NCBI RefSeq assembly: GCF_025822245.1
Contig: NZ_JACKTL010000073.1
Location: 281,334-345,333, forward strand
Reading direction: 5' to 3'
Length of the DNA: 64,000 bases
DNA from: Mycolicibacterium hodleri
GTDB lineage: Bacteria > Actinomycetota > Actinomycetes > Mycobacteriales > Mycobacteriaceae
Positions 42,916 through 50,831 of the stretch are shown one piece after another (the first letter of the stretch is position 1; the number at the start of each line of letters is the position of its first letter). Under the pieces are notes generated by a model that saw nothing but the letters and a program-made list of their open reading frames with translations, was not told where the DNA came from and made no database searches. A program made the position numbers and the translations under genes.

Positions 42916-43517
42916 ACGAGACCTTCCGCTCCGCGGGGACGGCCTTCGCCAACCTCGTCCGCTCCGTCCCCGAATCTGCTTGGGACGGACCGGGTCTCGG
43001 GGAGTGGGACCTGCGGGCGCTGGTGGGACACGCGTCGCGCTCGCTGATCACGGTGAGCACCTATCTTCGGGCACCCGCCGAGCGCGAAGACGTGACGAGC
43101 GCGGCCGAGTACTACGCCTGGGTGCGCGAGCACGTCACGACCGCCGACGCGGGAGCGATCGTCGAACGCGGCCGCCAAGCGGGTCGCGATCTCGGCGAGC
43201 ACCCCGCCGCGACCGTGGACACCTTGCTCGAGCGCGCCCTCGACGACGTGGCGGCCGTGGACGATCCGCTGATCACCGTCATCGGCGGTCTGGGCCTCCG
43301 GCTCAGCACCTATCTGCCGACGCGGGTGTTCGAGCTCGCGGTCCACGGCCTCGACGTCGCCAGGGCCACGGGACTGGACCTCGCACTCCCGGACGACGTG
43401 CTCGCCGAGGCGACGGTGCTGGCGGCGCGGATCAGCGTTCGCCTCGGCACTGCCGGACCCGTGCTGCTGGCGCTGACCGGTCGATCGGATCTGCCGTCGG
43501 GATTCTCCGTCGTGTAG
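42912..43517 (+). CDS. Maleylpyruvate-isomerase/DinB-like (TIGR03083-type) protein
   Basis: 201 aa, DinB-like four-helix fold typical of mycothiol-dependent maleylpyruvate isomerase relatives in actinobacteria. Conserved features: LGEWDLRALVGHASRSL with a metal His and ELAVHGLDVARATG with a second His. Many members bind a divalent metal and use mycothiol, but the reaction here is unknown. It is translationally coupled to citA through GTGA. Confidence 0.8.
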   Translation: MNETFRSAGTAFANLVRSVPESAWDGPGLGEWDLRALVGHASRSLITVSTYLRAPAEREDVTSAAEYYAWVREHVTTADAGAIVERGRQAGRDLGEHPAATVDTLLERALDDVAAVDDPLITVIGGLGLRLSTYLPTRVFELAVHGLDVARATGLDLALPDDVLAEATVLAARISVRLGTAGPVLLALTGRSDLPSGFSVV

Positions 43518-43547
43518 GTGTCGTACCCCCCGCCCACAATCGAACAC

Positions 43548-45068
43548 ATGAGCGAATGGGGCGCGTCGGCGGCGTTGCTGCAGCGGATGTGCTCGGCTGC
43601 GCGGGCCGAGGCCTGCGCCGCCGCCGAACGGCTCGTCGCGATCGGAGAGCTGGTGTCGTTGGCGTCGGCGGCGTTGCTGCAGCGGATGTGCTCGGCTGCG
43701 CGGGCCGAGGCCTGCGCCGCCGCCGAACGGCTCGTCGCGATCGGAGAGCTGGTGTCGTTGCGACTGGCCGAGGACGCGGGCGCCACCGACCTGTGCGCCA
43801 CCGACGCGGTCACCCTGGAAGTCGCTGCCGCCCTGGGCATCAGCCGCGACCTGGCCGCCAGCCACGTCCGCTACGCCCACGCCCTGCGGTTCTCGCTGCC
43901 CCGCTTGGGTAGGGCGTTCATCGCCGGCGACGTCGACGAAACCACCTTCCGGGCCTGTGTGTTCCGGACCGGGCTGATCGTCGACGACGACACGTTGGCC
44001 GCGGTGGACGCCGAACTGGCGGTGACCGCCCCGCGCTGGGGGTCGTGCAACCGCTCCCAGCTCGCCGCGCGCATCGACCGGGTCATCGCCAAGGTCGACC
44101 TCGACGCCGTGCGGCGGCGGCGCGATCGGGTCGCCGGGCGCGACGTCGTCGTCGGCGACGTGGACAACGGATTGACCGAGATCCACGCCACCGTCTCCGC
44201 CCCCGACGGGCACGCCTTCAACGAACGCCTCACCGCGTTGGCCAACACGGTGTGTGAGGCCGACGGCCGCCCCATGGCCGCACGTCGAGCCGATGCCATC
44301 GGGGCGCTCACCGCCGGCGCGGACCGCCTCGGCTGCCGCTGCGGGCGCCCGGACTGCCCGGCCGGCGGCAAGGCCGCCAGCACCGTGGTGATCCACGTGA
44401 TCGCCGAGCAGTCCACCGTCGACGGCACGGACAACGCGCCGGCGGCGATGATCGGGTTCGAGGGGTTGATCCCACCGGAGATGGTCACCGAGCTGGCCAA
44501 GGCCGCCCGGCTTCGCCCACTGGTGCACCCGGTGGACTGCCGACCCGAGGGTGGGTACGTGCCGTCGCGGGGGTTGGCGGACTACGTGCGGTGCCGGGAC
44601 CTGACGTGCCGCTTCCCCGGCTGCAACGCCCCGGCCACTCGGTCCGACCTGGACCACACGATCCCCCATGGTCGCGGCGGGCCGACGCAGGCGTCGAACC
44701 TGAAGTGCCTGTGCCGTTTTCATCATCTCGTCAAGACGTTTTGGGGTTGGTCCGACGAACAACTCGTCGACGGCACGGTCATCTGGACCTCACCGGCCGG
44801 GGACCGGTACGTCACCCACCCCGGCAGCGCAGTCGTCTTTCCACGGTTGCGCGCGCCGACGGCCCCGATCGTCCTCGACGCCCGAGACCGTGTGCTGAAC
44901 GGTTCCGACCGCACGGCGAAGATGCCGCGCCGCCGGCGCACCCGCGCGCACCAACGGGCCCATCACATCGCCGCCGAATGGCGCGCCAACCACCGCGCGC
45001 GCACCACCACACCCACACCCCCCGTCGAACACGCCCTCGACGGCGATCCGAGCCCACCACCCTTCTGA
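43548..45068 (+). CDS. HNH endonuclease-domain protein (DUF222, 13E12-repeat type)
   Basis: 506 aa: a helical DUF222 N-domain (to about residue 330), then an HNH nuclease motif near residues 365-400 (CRFPGC, DLDHTIPHGRGG, NLKCLCRFHH), then a basic tail. ATG at 43548 is preferred over the in-frame GTG at 43518, which lies immediately after the previous stop codon. Residues 6-71 are a perfect tandem repeat of 33 residues (see the repeat entry). Proteins of this type occur in many copies in mycobacteria; function is unproven. Confidence 0.85.
   Translation: MSEWGASAALLQRMCSAARAEACAAAERLVAIGELVSLASAALLQRMCSAARAEACAAAERLVAIGELVSLRLAEDAGATDLCATDAVTLEVAAALGISRDLAASHVRYAHALRFSLPRLGRAFIAGDVDETTFRACVFRTGLIVDDDTLAAVDAELAVTAPRWGSCNRSQLAARIDRVIAKVDLDAVRRRRDRVAGRDVVVGDVDNGLTEIHATVSAPDGHAFNERLTALANTVCEADGRPMAARRADAIGALTAGADRLGCRCGRPDCPAGGKAASTVVIHVIAEQSTVDGTDNAPAAMIGFEGLIPPEMVTELAKAARLRPLVHPVDCRPEGGYVPSRGLADYVRCRDLTCRFPGCNAPATRSDLDHTIPHGRGGPTQASNLKCLCRFHHLVKTFWGWSDEQLVDGTVIWTSPAGDRYVTHPGSAVVFPRLRAPTAPIVLDARDRVLNGSDRTAKMPRRRRTRAHQRAHHIAAEWRANHRARTTTPTPPVEHALDGDPSPPPF
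43563..43760 (+). repeat. Perfect 99-bp tandem duplication inside the HNH gene
   Basis: Positions 43563-43661 and 43662-43760 are identical base for base. The unit is 33 codons, keeps the frame and encodes ASAALLQRMCSAARAEACAA followed by AERLVAIGELVSL twice. With no third-position change the event is very recent, or it is an assembly or clonal feature. Confidence 0.95.
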
Positions 45069-45128
45069 TGAGAAATCGGACCGCGGCTGGTCGGTAGTAG
45101 TGACCCACCCACGTCGAGAGGAACCACC

Positions 45129-45581
45129 ATGGCAATCGAAGTGCAACCGGCCGTCTCCCCCTACCTGATCGTCGACGACGCCGCCGCGGCCATCGACTTC
45201 TACGTCGCCGCGTTCGGCGCCGAGGAGCTCGGTCGTGTTCCCGGGCCGGACGGCAAGCTGGTCAACGCGGCGCTGCGAATAAACGGTTCGGTCGTCATGC
45301 TCAACGACGACTTTCCCGAGATGACCGGCGGCAAGTCCATGACGCCGACGTCCCTCGGTGGCACGCCGGTGTCGATCCACCTCACCGTGACCGACGTCGA
45401 GACCCAGTTCCAACGCGCGGTCGACGCCGGTGCCACCGTCGTCGCCCCGCTCGACGACATGTTCTGGGGCGACCGCTACGGGGTGATCCGGGACCCGTTC
45501 GGGCACATGTGGTCCCTTGGGCAGCCCATGCGAGAGGTCAGCAGCGAGGAGATCGCCGCGGCGATGGCCGCCATGAAGTAG
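45129..45581 (+). CDS. Glyoxalase/bleomycin-resistance (VOC) family protein
   Basis: 150-aa VOC-fold protein with the two beta-alpha-beta-beta-beta modules: SPYLIVDDAAAAIDFYVAAF then VSIHLTVTDVETQFQRAVDA, ending DRYGVIRDPFGHMWSLGQ. It resembles PhnB/YdcC-like proteins and M. tuberculosis Rv0887c, which lies in the same region. An AGGA site precedes the ATG. Metal ligand(s) such as the C-terminal His of FGHMW are present; the substrate is unknown. Confidence 0.85.
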   Translation: MAIEVQPAVSPYLIVDDAAAAIDFYVAAFGAEELGRVPGPDGKLVNAALRINGSVVMLNDDFPEMTGGKSMTPTSLGGTPVSIHLTVTDVETQFQRAVDAGATVVAPLDDMFWGDRYGVIRDPFGHMWSLGQPMREVSSEEIAAAMAAMK

Positions 45582-45615
45582 GGCGAAAGACGGGTATCCG
45601 CGAACCGCCCTCCGG

Positions 45616-45638
45616 GTTATAGTCATATCGACTTTAAC
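45616..45638. promoter_or_regulatory. Candidate NrtR operator upstream of pnuC
   Basis: 23-bp palindrome: left arm GTTATAGTC, 5-nt centre, right arm GACTTTAAC; the arms match in 8 of 9 positions. It contains TATAGT, a good -10 hexamer, and ends 13 bp before the pnuC start with GGAGG between. The operon's last gene encodes an NrtR-type regulator, so this is the obvious binding site. Confidence 0.75.
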
Positions 45639-45651
45639 TTCGGGAGGTCCG

Positions 45652-46311
45652 ATGCTCGACTGGTTCGCGGCGCTGATCCGCCCGCTGTCCTCCGTGGCGT
45701 TCACCATGGCGAGCGAGCCGGTGACCTGGGTCGAATTGCTCGGATTCCTCACCGGCGGACTGTGCGTCGCGCTGACCGTGCGCAGGAACGTGTGGAACTT
45801 CCCCGTCGGCATCGCCAACTGTGCGTTCTTCCTGCTGCTCTTCGGTTCGGCACGGCTCTGGGCCGACGCCGGTCTGCAGCTCGTCTTCATCGCACTCGGC
45901 GTCGCCGGCTGGTGGCAGTGGGTGCGGCACCGCGGCGGCGACGCACCGCTCGTCGTGACCCGCGCCCCGCGGCGCGAAATGGCCTGGTGCCTCGGGTTCG
46001 TGGTGCTGGGGACCGCCGCGCTGTTCGTCGTGTTGCACGCCGCACACGATTCCGCGCCACTGCTGGACGCCTTCACCACGTGCCTGTCCCTTGCCGCACA
46101 ATGGCTGTTGAACGGCAAGCGAATTCAGACGTGGTACTTCTGGATTGCCGCGGACTGCATCTACGTTCCGCTGTACCTCTCCAAGGACCTCAACCTCACC
46201 GCGATCGTGTACGTCCTGTTCCTCGCGCTGTGCGTCGCGGGTCTGCGGTCGTGGCTCCGCGCCGACGAGGACGACCCGTCGCCGCTGCGCGAGGGAGTCG
46301 GCGTCCCGTGA
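45652..46311 (+). CDS. pnuC: Nicotinamide riboside transporter PnuC
   Basis: 219-aa membrane protein, seven or so helices, of the PnuC family. Signatures: RRNVWNFPVGIANCAFFLLL, the WWQW motif after helix 3, and QWLLNGKRIQTWYFWIAAD. PnuC facilitates uptake of nicotinamide riboside, which is trapped by phosphorylation. The next gene, nadR, overlaps by 4 bp and can supply that kinase step. A palindromic operator precedes the gene. Confidence 0.92.
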   Translation: MLDWFAALIRPLSSVAFTMASEPVTWVELLGFLTGGLCVALTVRRNVWNFPVGIANCAFFLLLFGSARLWADAGLQLVFIALGVAGWWQWVRHRGGDAPLVVTRAPRREMAWCLGFVVLGTAALFVVLHAAHDSAPLLDAFTTCLSLAAQWLLNGKRIQTWYFWIAADCIYVPLYLSKDLNLTAIVYVLFLALCVAGLRSWLRADEDDPSPLREGVGVP

Positions 46312-47405
46312 CCGAGTATCGCCACGGCCTGTTCATCGGCAAGTTCTATCCGCCGCACGCCGGCCATCACGCCGCCATTCGCCTCGCCGCCACGCAATGC
46401 GACGAGGTCACCGTGGTGGTGATGTCGTCGGCGCGGGAGACCGTCGCACTGGCCGACCGGATGGCCTGGCTGCGCGACGAGCATCGACCGGAGGCGAACG
46501 TGCGGATCGCCGGAATACCCTGCGACGCGCCGCTCGACGTCACCGACGACCGCGTGTGGACGGCCCAGGTCGCCGCGATGCGGGCGGCTCTGCGGGCGTC
46601 CGGCGCCGACCGTCCCGTGGATGCCGTGTACTGCGGAGACGCCTACGGCGACGAACTCGCGCGACGATTCCACGCCTCGGCGGTCGCGCTTCGGCGTACC
46701 GCATCGAGCAGCACGGCGGTGCGACGCGACCTCGCCGCCCGGTGGCACGAGCTGGCGCCGTCGACGCGGGCCGGCCTGGCGGTCCGCGTCGTGGTGGTGG
46801 GCGCCGAGTCGACCGGCACCACCACGATCGCCGAACTCCTGCAGTCGCACTACGCCGCCCGCGGCGGCACGTGGGCCGACACCCGGTGCGTGCCGGAGTA
46901 CGGGCGCGACTACACCGCTGCGAAGTGGGCCGCCGGTCCCGACCAGCCGCTGACCGAATTGGTGTGGGGCGCCGCAGACTTCGACCGGGTGGCCGCCGAG
47001 CAGACCGCGTCAGAGGAGCGAGCGGCACGGGCGGGCTCCCCGCTGCTGATCTGCGACACCGACGCGTTCGCGACCGCGGTCTGGGAGCGCCGCTACCTGG
47101 GGCCCGCGGCGCGCACCGGACAGCCGTGGACGGCGGTGCCGAAGCGCGCGGTATACCTGCTCACCGACCATCGCGGCGTCCCCTGGCTCGACGACGGCAT
47201 GAGAGAGGGCGACCTGAAGGTCCGGGCCGCGATGACCAACTGGTTCGCCGACGCCCTGACGGCGGCGGGACGGTCCTGGGTACTACTCACCGGATCGTCG
47301 TCCGAACGACTCGAGCTCGCCGTCGCCACGGTCGACCCCCTGCTGCAGTTGGGTACGAGCTTCGGCGATCCGCTTCGCGGACCCGGCTTCGAGGCCACCC
47401 CGTGA
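46308..47405 (+). CDS. nadR: NadR-type NMN adenylyltransferase / nicotinamide riboside kinase
   Basis: 365-aa two-domain protein. The N-terminal nucleotidyltransferase domain shows GKFYPPHAGHH (HxGH) and the later STAVRRD (like SxTxIR), converting NMN to NAD. The C-terminal kinase domain has the P-loop GAESTGTTT (residues 165-173), in which Thr171 stands where Walker A Lys is expected, then VPEYGRDY, ICDTDAFAT and a lid-like segment. There is no N-terminal HTH as in enterobacterial NadR. Translationally coupled to pnuC and nrtR by GTGA overlaps. Confidence 0.88.
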   Translation: MTEYRHGLFIGKFYPPHAGHHAAIRLAATQCDEVTVVVMSSARETVALADRMAWLRDEHRPEANVRIAGIPCDAPLDVTDDRVWTAQVAAMRAALRASGADRPVDAVYCGDAYGDELARRFHASAVALRRTASSSTAVRRDLAARWHELAPSTRAGLAVRVVVVGAESTGTTTIAELLQSHYAARGGTWADTRCVPEYGRDYTAAKWAAGPDQPLTELVWGAADFDRVAAEQTASEERAARAGSPLLICDTDAFATAVWERRYLGPAARTGQPWTAVPKRAVYLLTDHRGVPWLDDGMREGDLKVRAAMTNWFADALTAAGRSWVLLTGSSSERLELAVATVDPLLQLGTSFGDPLRGPGFEATP

Positions 47406-48160
47406 GCCGGCCATCCGACGACGAGTCGGCGTTCCTTCGCAACTACGACCCCACCGCGTTTCCGCCGTTCGCGCTCACCGTCGACCTTGCGGTGTTCACG
47501 GTGCGCTACGACCAGCTCTGCATCCTGCTCGTCCGCCGCGGTGAGCATCCACACCGCGGGCGGTGGGCGTTGCCAGGCGGGCACGTCCGGCACGGCCAGG
47601 AGTCGGCCGAGGACGCGGCATACCGCGAGTTGCTCGAGGAGACGGGCGTCCGCGCGCAACCGCACCTCGAACAGCTGGCCACCTACAGCGACCCGGCGCG
47701 CGATCCGCGGATGGCCGCCGGGCTGCACGTCGTGTCGGTCGCCTTCGTCGCGCTGGCCCCCGACCTGCCCGAGGCGGTCGCGGGCACCGACGCGTCGCAG
47801 GCGAGGTGGACCCCCGTCGCCACGGTGCCCCGGCTGGCCTTCGACCACCGCAGGATCGTCGACGACACCCTCGAGAGGGTCCGCGCCAAGCTCGAATACA
47901 CCACGCTGGCAATGCACTTCGTCGAGGAACCGTTCACCCTAGCTGCGCTGCGCCACGTGTACGAGGCCGTCTGGGGCGTGCCCCTGGACGCCGCGAACTT
48001 CCGTCGCAAGATCCTCGCCACCCCGGGACTGGTGCAGGCGGTCGAGGGCGCGCCCGCCTCACCGGGGCGACGCGGCGGGCGACCAGCCGAACGCTACCGG
48101 CGCGGCACCGCACGCCTCATCGTGCCGGCGTTCTACAGACCGCCGACGCCGGGCAGGTAG
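47402..48160 (+). CDS. nrtR: NrtR-type Nudix transcriptional regulator
   Basis: 252-aa protein with an N-terminal Nudix-like domain (about residues 20-150) and a C-terminal winged helix (about 165-230; FTLAALRHVYEAVWGVPLDA, NFRRKI), the NrtR architecture. The Nudix box ends AYRELLEETGV as usual but has one extra residue between the first Gly and Glu (GHVRHGQE). NrtR proteins sense ADP-ribose or NAD metabolites and repress NAD genes. It closes the pnuC-nadR operon, so it likely represses its own transcription at 45616-45638. The 3' end overlaps the convergent GH1 gene by 28 bp. Confidence 0.88.
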   Translation: MSRPSDDESAFLRNYDPTAFPPFALTVDLAVFTVRYDQLCILLVRRGEHPHRGRWALPGGHVRHGQESAEDAAYRELLEETGVRAQPHLEQLATYSDPARDPRMAAGLHVVSVAFVALAPDLPEAVAGTDASQARWTPVATVPRLAFDHRRIVDDTLERVRAKLEYTTLAMHFVEEPFTLAALRHVYEAVWGVPLDAANFRRKILATPGLVQAVEGAPASPGRRGGRPAERYRRGTARLIVPAFYRPPTPGR

Positions 48161-50769
48161 GCCGCCAGGAGCGCGGTGGGCAGGGCGTTGGCCTTGGTGA
48201 TCTGGCTGATCGCCGAGATGCTCGCGGGCTTTGGCGTGCGTTCCAGTTCGGGGGTGCTCGGATCGGAGCCGTACAGCCCGAACTGGAGGTCGTAGCCCTC
48301 GGCCCACTCGAGGTTGTCGACGAACGACCAGTACGTGTAGCCGAGGATCGGGGTGTCGTGGGCGACCATGTCCTGCACGACGGCGATGTGGTTGACGATG
48401 TACGGCGGACGCTTCGAGTCGCCGGCGTCGGCGATTCCGTTCTCGGTCACCCACAACGGTTTTCCATAGGACGCGGCGAGCTCGAGCACCTCGCGGAAGC
48501 CCCCGGGATCGGTCGGCTGGTTGAAGTCACTGCACGTCGGAGACGGCGTGCAGCGCACTGGCAGCCCGCGCAGGAACGGGAATCCGGGGATCGGCGCGAC
48601 GCCGAAGCCCTGCATCGGTTGGGAACCGTAGTACTGCACGCCAATCCAGTCGGCCTTGTTCGTGAACTCCGGGTGCACCTCGTCGGCGGTCTTGATGCCG
48701 TCGAAGTTCGCGTCGACCCAGCCGTCGACCACCGCGTTCGGGAACCAACCGTTGTAGAAGGAGTTCCAGGCGGCGGCGGCCTGCACGTCGAGTGGGTTCA
48801 CCGGGTTCGCCGGCCGCGCCGGAATCATGTTGTTGGTGAAGCCGACGAACGCCGCCGGCTTGCCCGCAGTCGCGGAGACCTTGTCCCACAGGTGTATTGC
48901 GTCATAGGCGGCGACGTGCCCCCTGGCCTCGTTGACCAGGAACGTCGACGCGAGATCGGGTCGAATCACGCCGGGCGGCCAGGCCGGGACGAGTCCGGGG
49001 ATGGCGAGGAACTCGGTGAGGACGGGCGAGAACGGTTCGTTCAGGGTTGCCCAGTCGTCGACCTGGTCGCCGTATTTCCACGCGACGTAGGCCGCGAACT
49101 TCTCGAACTCGGCCGGGGTGGTGGGCGTCAGCCAGCCCGCTGCCGGTGCGGGCAGACCCAACTGGATCAGCGGCCGCGCGGTGATCGGGTCGTCGACCCA
49201 TGACGGCAGCGTGAAGTGGTTGACCGTGACGAGCGGTTCGAGCCCATGTGCGCGAAGCGACGCGAAGACCGCCCGATAGTGCGCCACCTCGTCCTGGTCG
49301 GCCAACTGGTCGAGGGCCTGCAGGTCGGCCAGGCTGACCGTGCCGTCACCGTCGGAGATGTCCACCCCCGCAGTCGAATTCGGGAAGATCCGGCTCCACT
49401 CGATGCCCATCCGGAACGTGTTCATGCCGAGTTCGTCGTGGGCCAGCGCGGCGTCGGTGTCGTAGGAGACGTAGGTGCCCGGACCGTTCTCGGGCACTCC
49501 GTGGGTCAGGCCGAGGAACTGGTTGACGGGGTCATGCACCCACCGGTACCAGTCGGAGTTGGGGTCCACGGGCGAACCCGGCCCGCCTTCGGCCTGGAAC
49601 CCCGCATGGGCGACGCCCCACTGGAACCCGGTAGGCAGGGACAGGTCGACACCGTCGACCGGCGTGACCGTGACGGTGATGGTCGTGGCGACCCGGTGGC
49701 CGCCGCTCGGATCGAGGAAGCTGCCGAGGATCGGCACGAACTGCAGCAGTCCCAGCGGGCCGTGAAGGTGGAAACCGGCGGCTTCGTCGCTGACGACGAC
49801 GGTGAACTGGTCGGTTCCGCCGACGGCCGCCATCGCGTTCATGGGCCGGTAGGTGAAGTCGCCGTTCGCCGCGACCGTCACGGTTCCGCCGTTGAGGGGC
49901 CGGCCGACGACGGTGTAGGTCGTCGCGTCGCCGTCGGCGTCGGCGGCGCCCACGTTGCCCGTGACGACGACGTCCCCGTCGACGTTGAGGCTCTGGGTCT
50001 GCGGCCGGGCGGTGACCGTCGGCGAGTCGTTGAACAGTTCGCGGCGCACCCAGGCCAGCAGCGCCCACGGCGTCGGATCCGACGGCAGGGCCGGGGCGCC
50101 CGCGGCGAACGGACTCAGCACGGCGTTGACCACACTGGACACCAAGCCGGTGACGTAGGTGACCACCGTGATCGGATCGAACGCGGTGGGCCACGGACGC
50201 AGCGACGGTACGGCCGGCTCCGGCGAGCGTTGCACCGCCACCGCAGCCGCCACTGCCACCGTGGCCGCGGACTTCTGTTGCGGTGCCGTCGAATTCCCTT
50301 GCCGGTCAGCGTCGTCGACGTTGGTCCGGACCTCGTTGGCGGCGACCGTGCTGACCGGCGACGCGGTGAGGTCCGCTGTCTTGGCGGAGGCCTTCTTGGC
50401 CTTGGGTGCGACCGCGGGTCCGTCGGCGGGTTCCGCCTCGGTCTCGGTCTCGGTGTCGGTGTCGTCCGCGGTGACGGTCACCGTCGACGCGCTCACCGTG
50501 GACGACGGCCCGGCCGTCGTCACGGACGGCGAGGACGCGTGGGTCGACGATCCCGTCGTCGCGCCCGTGGTCTCCCCGTCGGCCGAACCCGACGCGGATT
50601 CCGACGTCGACTCGGACGTCGAGCCCGACGGAGACGATGCGGGTGCGGCGTCCGACGACTCCGAGGACGGGTCGGCCCACGCCGTCCCCGTTCCGGTGAA
50701 CAACGCCGCGCCGACGCCGAGCGCCACCGCCAACTCACCCACCCGACCGACGAACGCCGCAGCTCTCAT
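48133..50769 (-). CDS. Secreted modular GH1 glycosidase
   Basis: 878 aa. The signal peptide ends at AWA|DP (32/33). Next come a Ser/Thr/Glu/Ala-rich low-complexity stretch (33 to about 150), a segment with WALLAWVRRELFN near residue 240, and a cadherin/VCBS-like beta domain (NVGAADADGDATTYTVVGRP). The GH1 barrel starts near LPTGFQWGVAHAGFQ. The acid/base is Glu578 in TLNEP and the nucleophile Glu776 in TENG, both intact. It should be an exported beta-glycosidase. The ATG at 50769 is chosen because it begins the signal peptide. Confidence 0.87.
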   Translation of the reverse strand: MRAAAFVGRVGELAVALGVGAALFTGTGTAWADPSSESSDAAPASSPSGSTSESTSESASGSADGETTGATTGSSTHASSPSVTTAGPSSTVSASTVTVTADDTDTETETEAEPADGPAVAPKAKKASAKTADLTASPVSTVAANEVRTNVDDADRQGNSTAPQQKSAATVAVAAAVAVQRSPEPAVPSLRPWPTAFDPITVVTYVTGLVSSVVNAVLSPFAAGAPALPSDPTPWALLAWVRRELFNDSPTVTARPQTQSLNVDGDVVVTGNVGAADADGDATTYTVVGRPLNGGTVTVAANGDFTYRPMNAMAAVGGTDQFTVVVSDEAAGFHLHGPLGLLQFVPILGSFLDPSGGHRVATTITVTVTPVDGVDLSLPTGFQWGVAHAGFQAEGGPGSPVDPNSDWYRWVHDPVNQFLGLTHGVPENGPGTYVSYDTDAALAHDELGMNTFRMGIEWSRIFPNSTAGVDISDGDGTVSLADLQALDQLADQDEVAHYRAVFASLRAHGLEPLVTVNHFTLPSWVDDPITARPLIQLGLPAPAAGWLTPTTPAEFEKFAAYVAWKYGDQVDDWATLNEPFSPVLTEFLAIPGLVPAWPPGVIRPDLASTFLVNEARGHVAAYDAIHLWDKVSATAGKPAAFVGFTNNMIPARPANPVNPLDVQAAAAWNSFYNGWFPNAVVDGWVDANFDGIKTADEVHPEFTNKADWIGVQYYGSQPMQGFGVAPIPGFPFLRGLPVRCTPSPTCSDFNQPTDPGGFREVLELAASYGKPLWVTENGIADAGDSKRPPYIVNHIAVVQDMVAHDTPILGYTYWSFVDNLEWAEGYDLQFGLYGSDPSTPELERTPKPASISAISQITKANALPTALLAAYLPGVGGL

Positions 50770-50831
50770 GCAATTTGCATACGCCCGCACCGGGACCCGT
50801 GCGCCCCTTTTCCGAAAATGGTCGGGTAGGG

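Noticed and set aside
43548..45068. HNH gene as part of a homing intron or mobile element
   Set aside because: No terminal repeats, target duplication or intron structure is visible; DUF222-HNH proteins are scattered chromosomal genes in mycobacteria.
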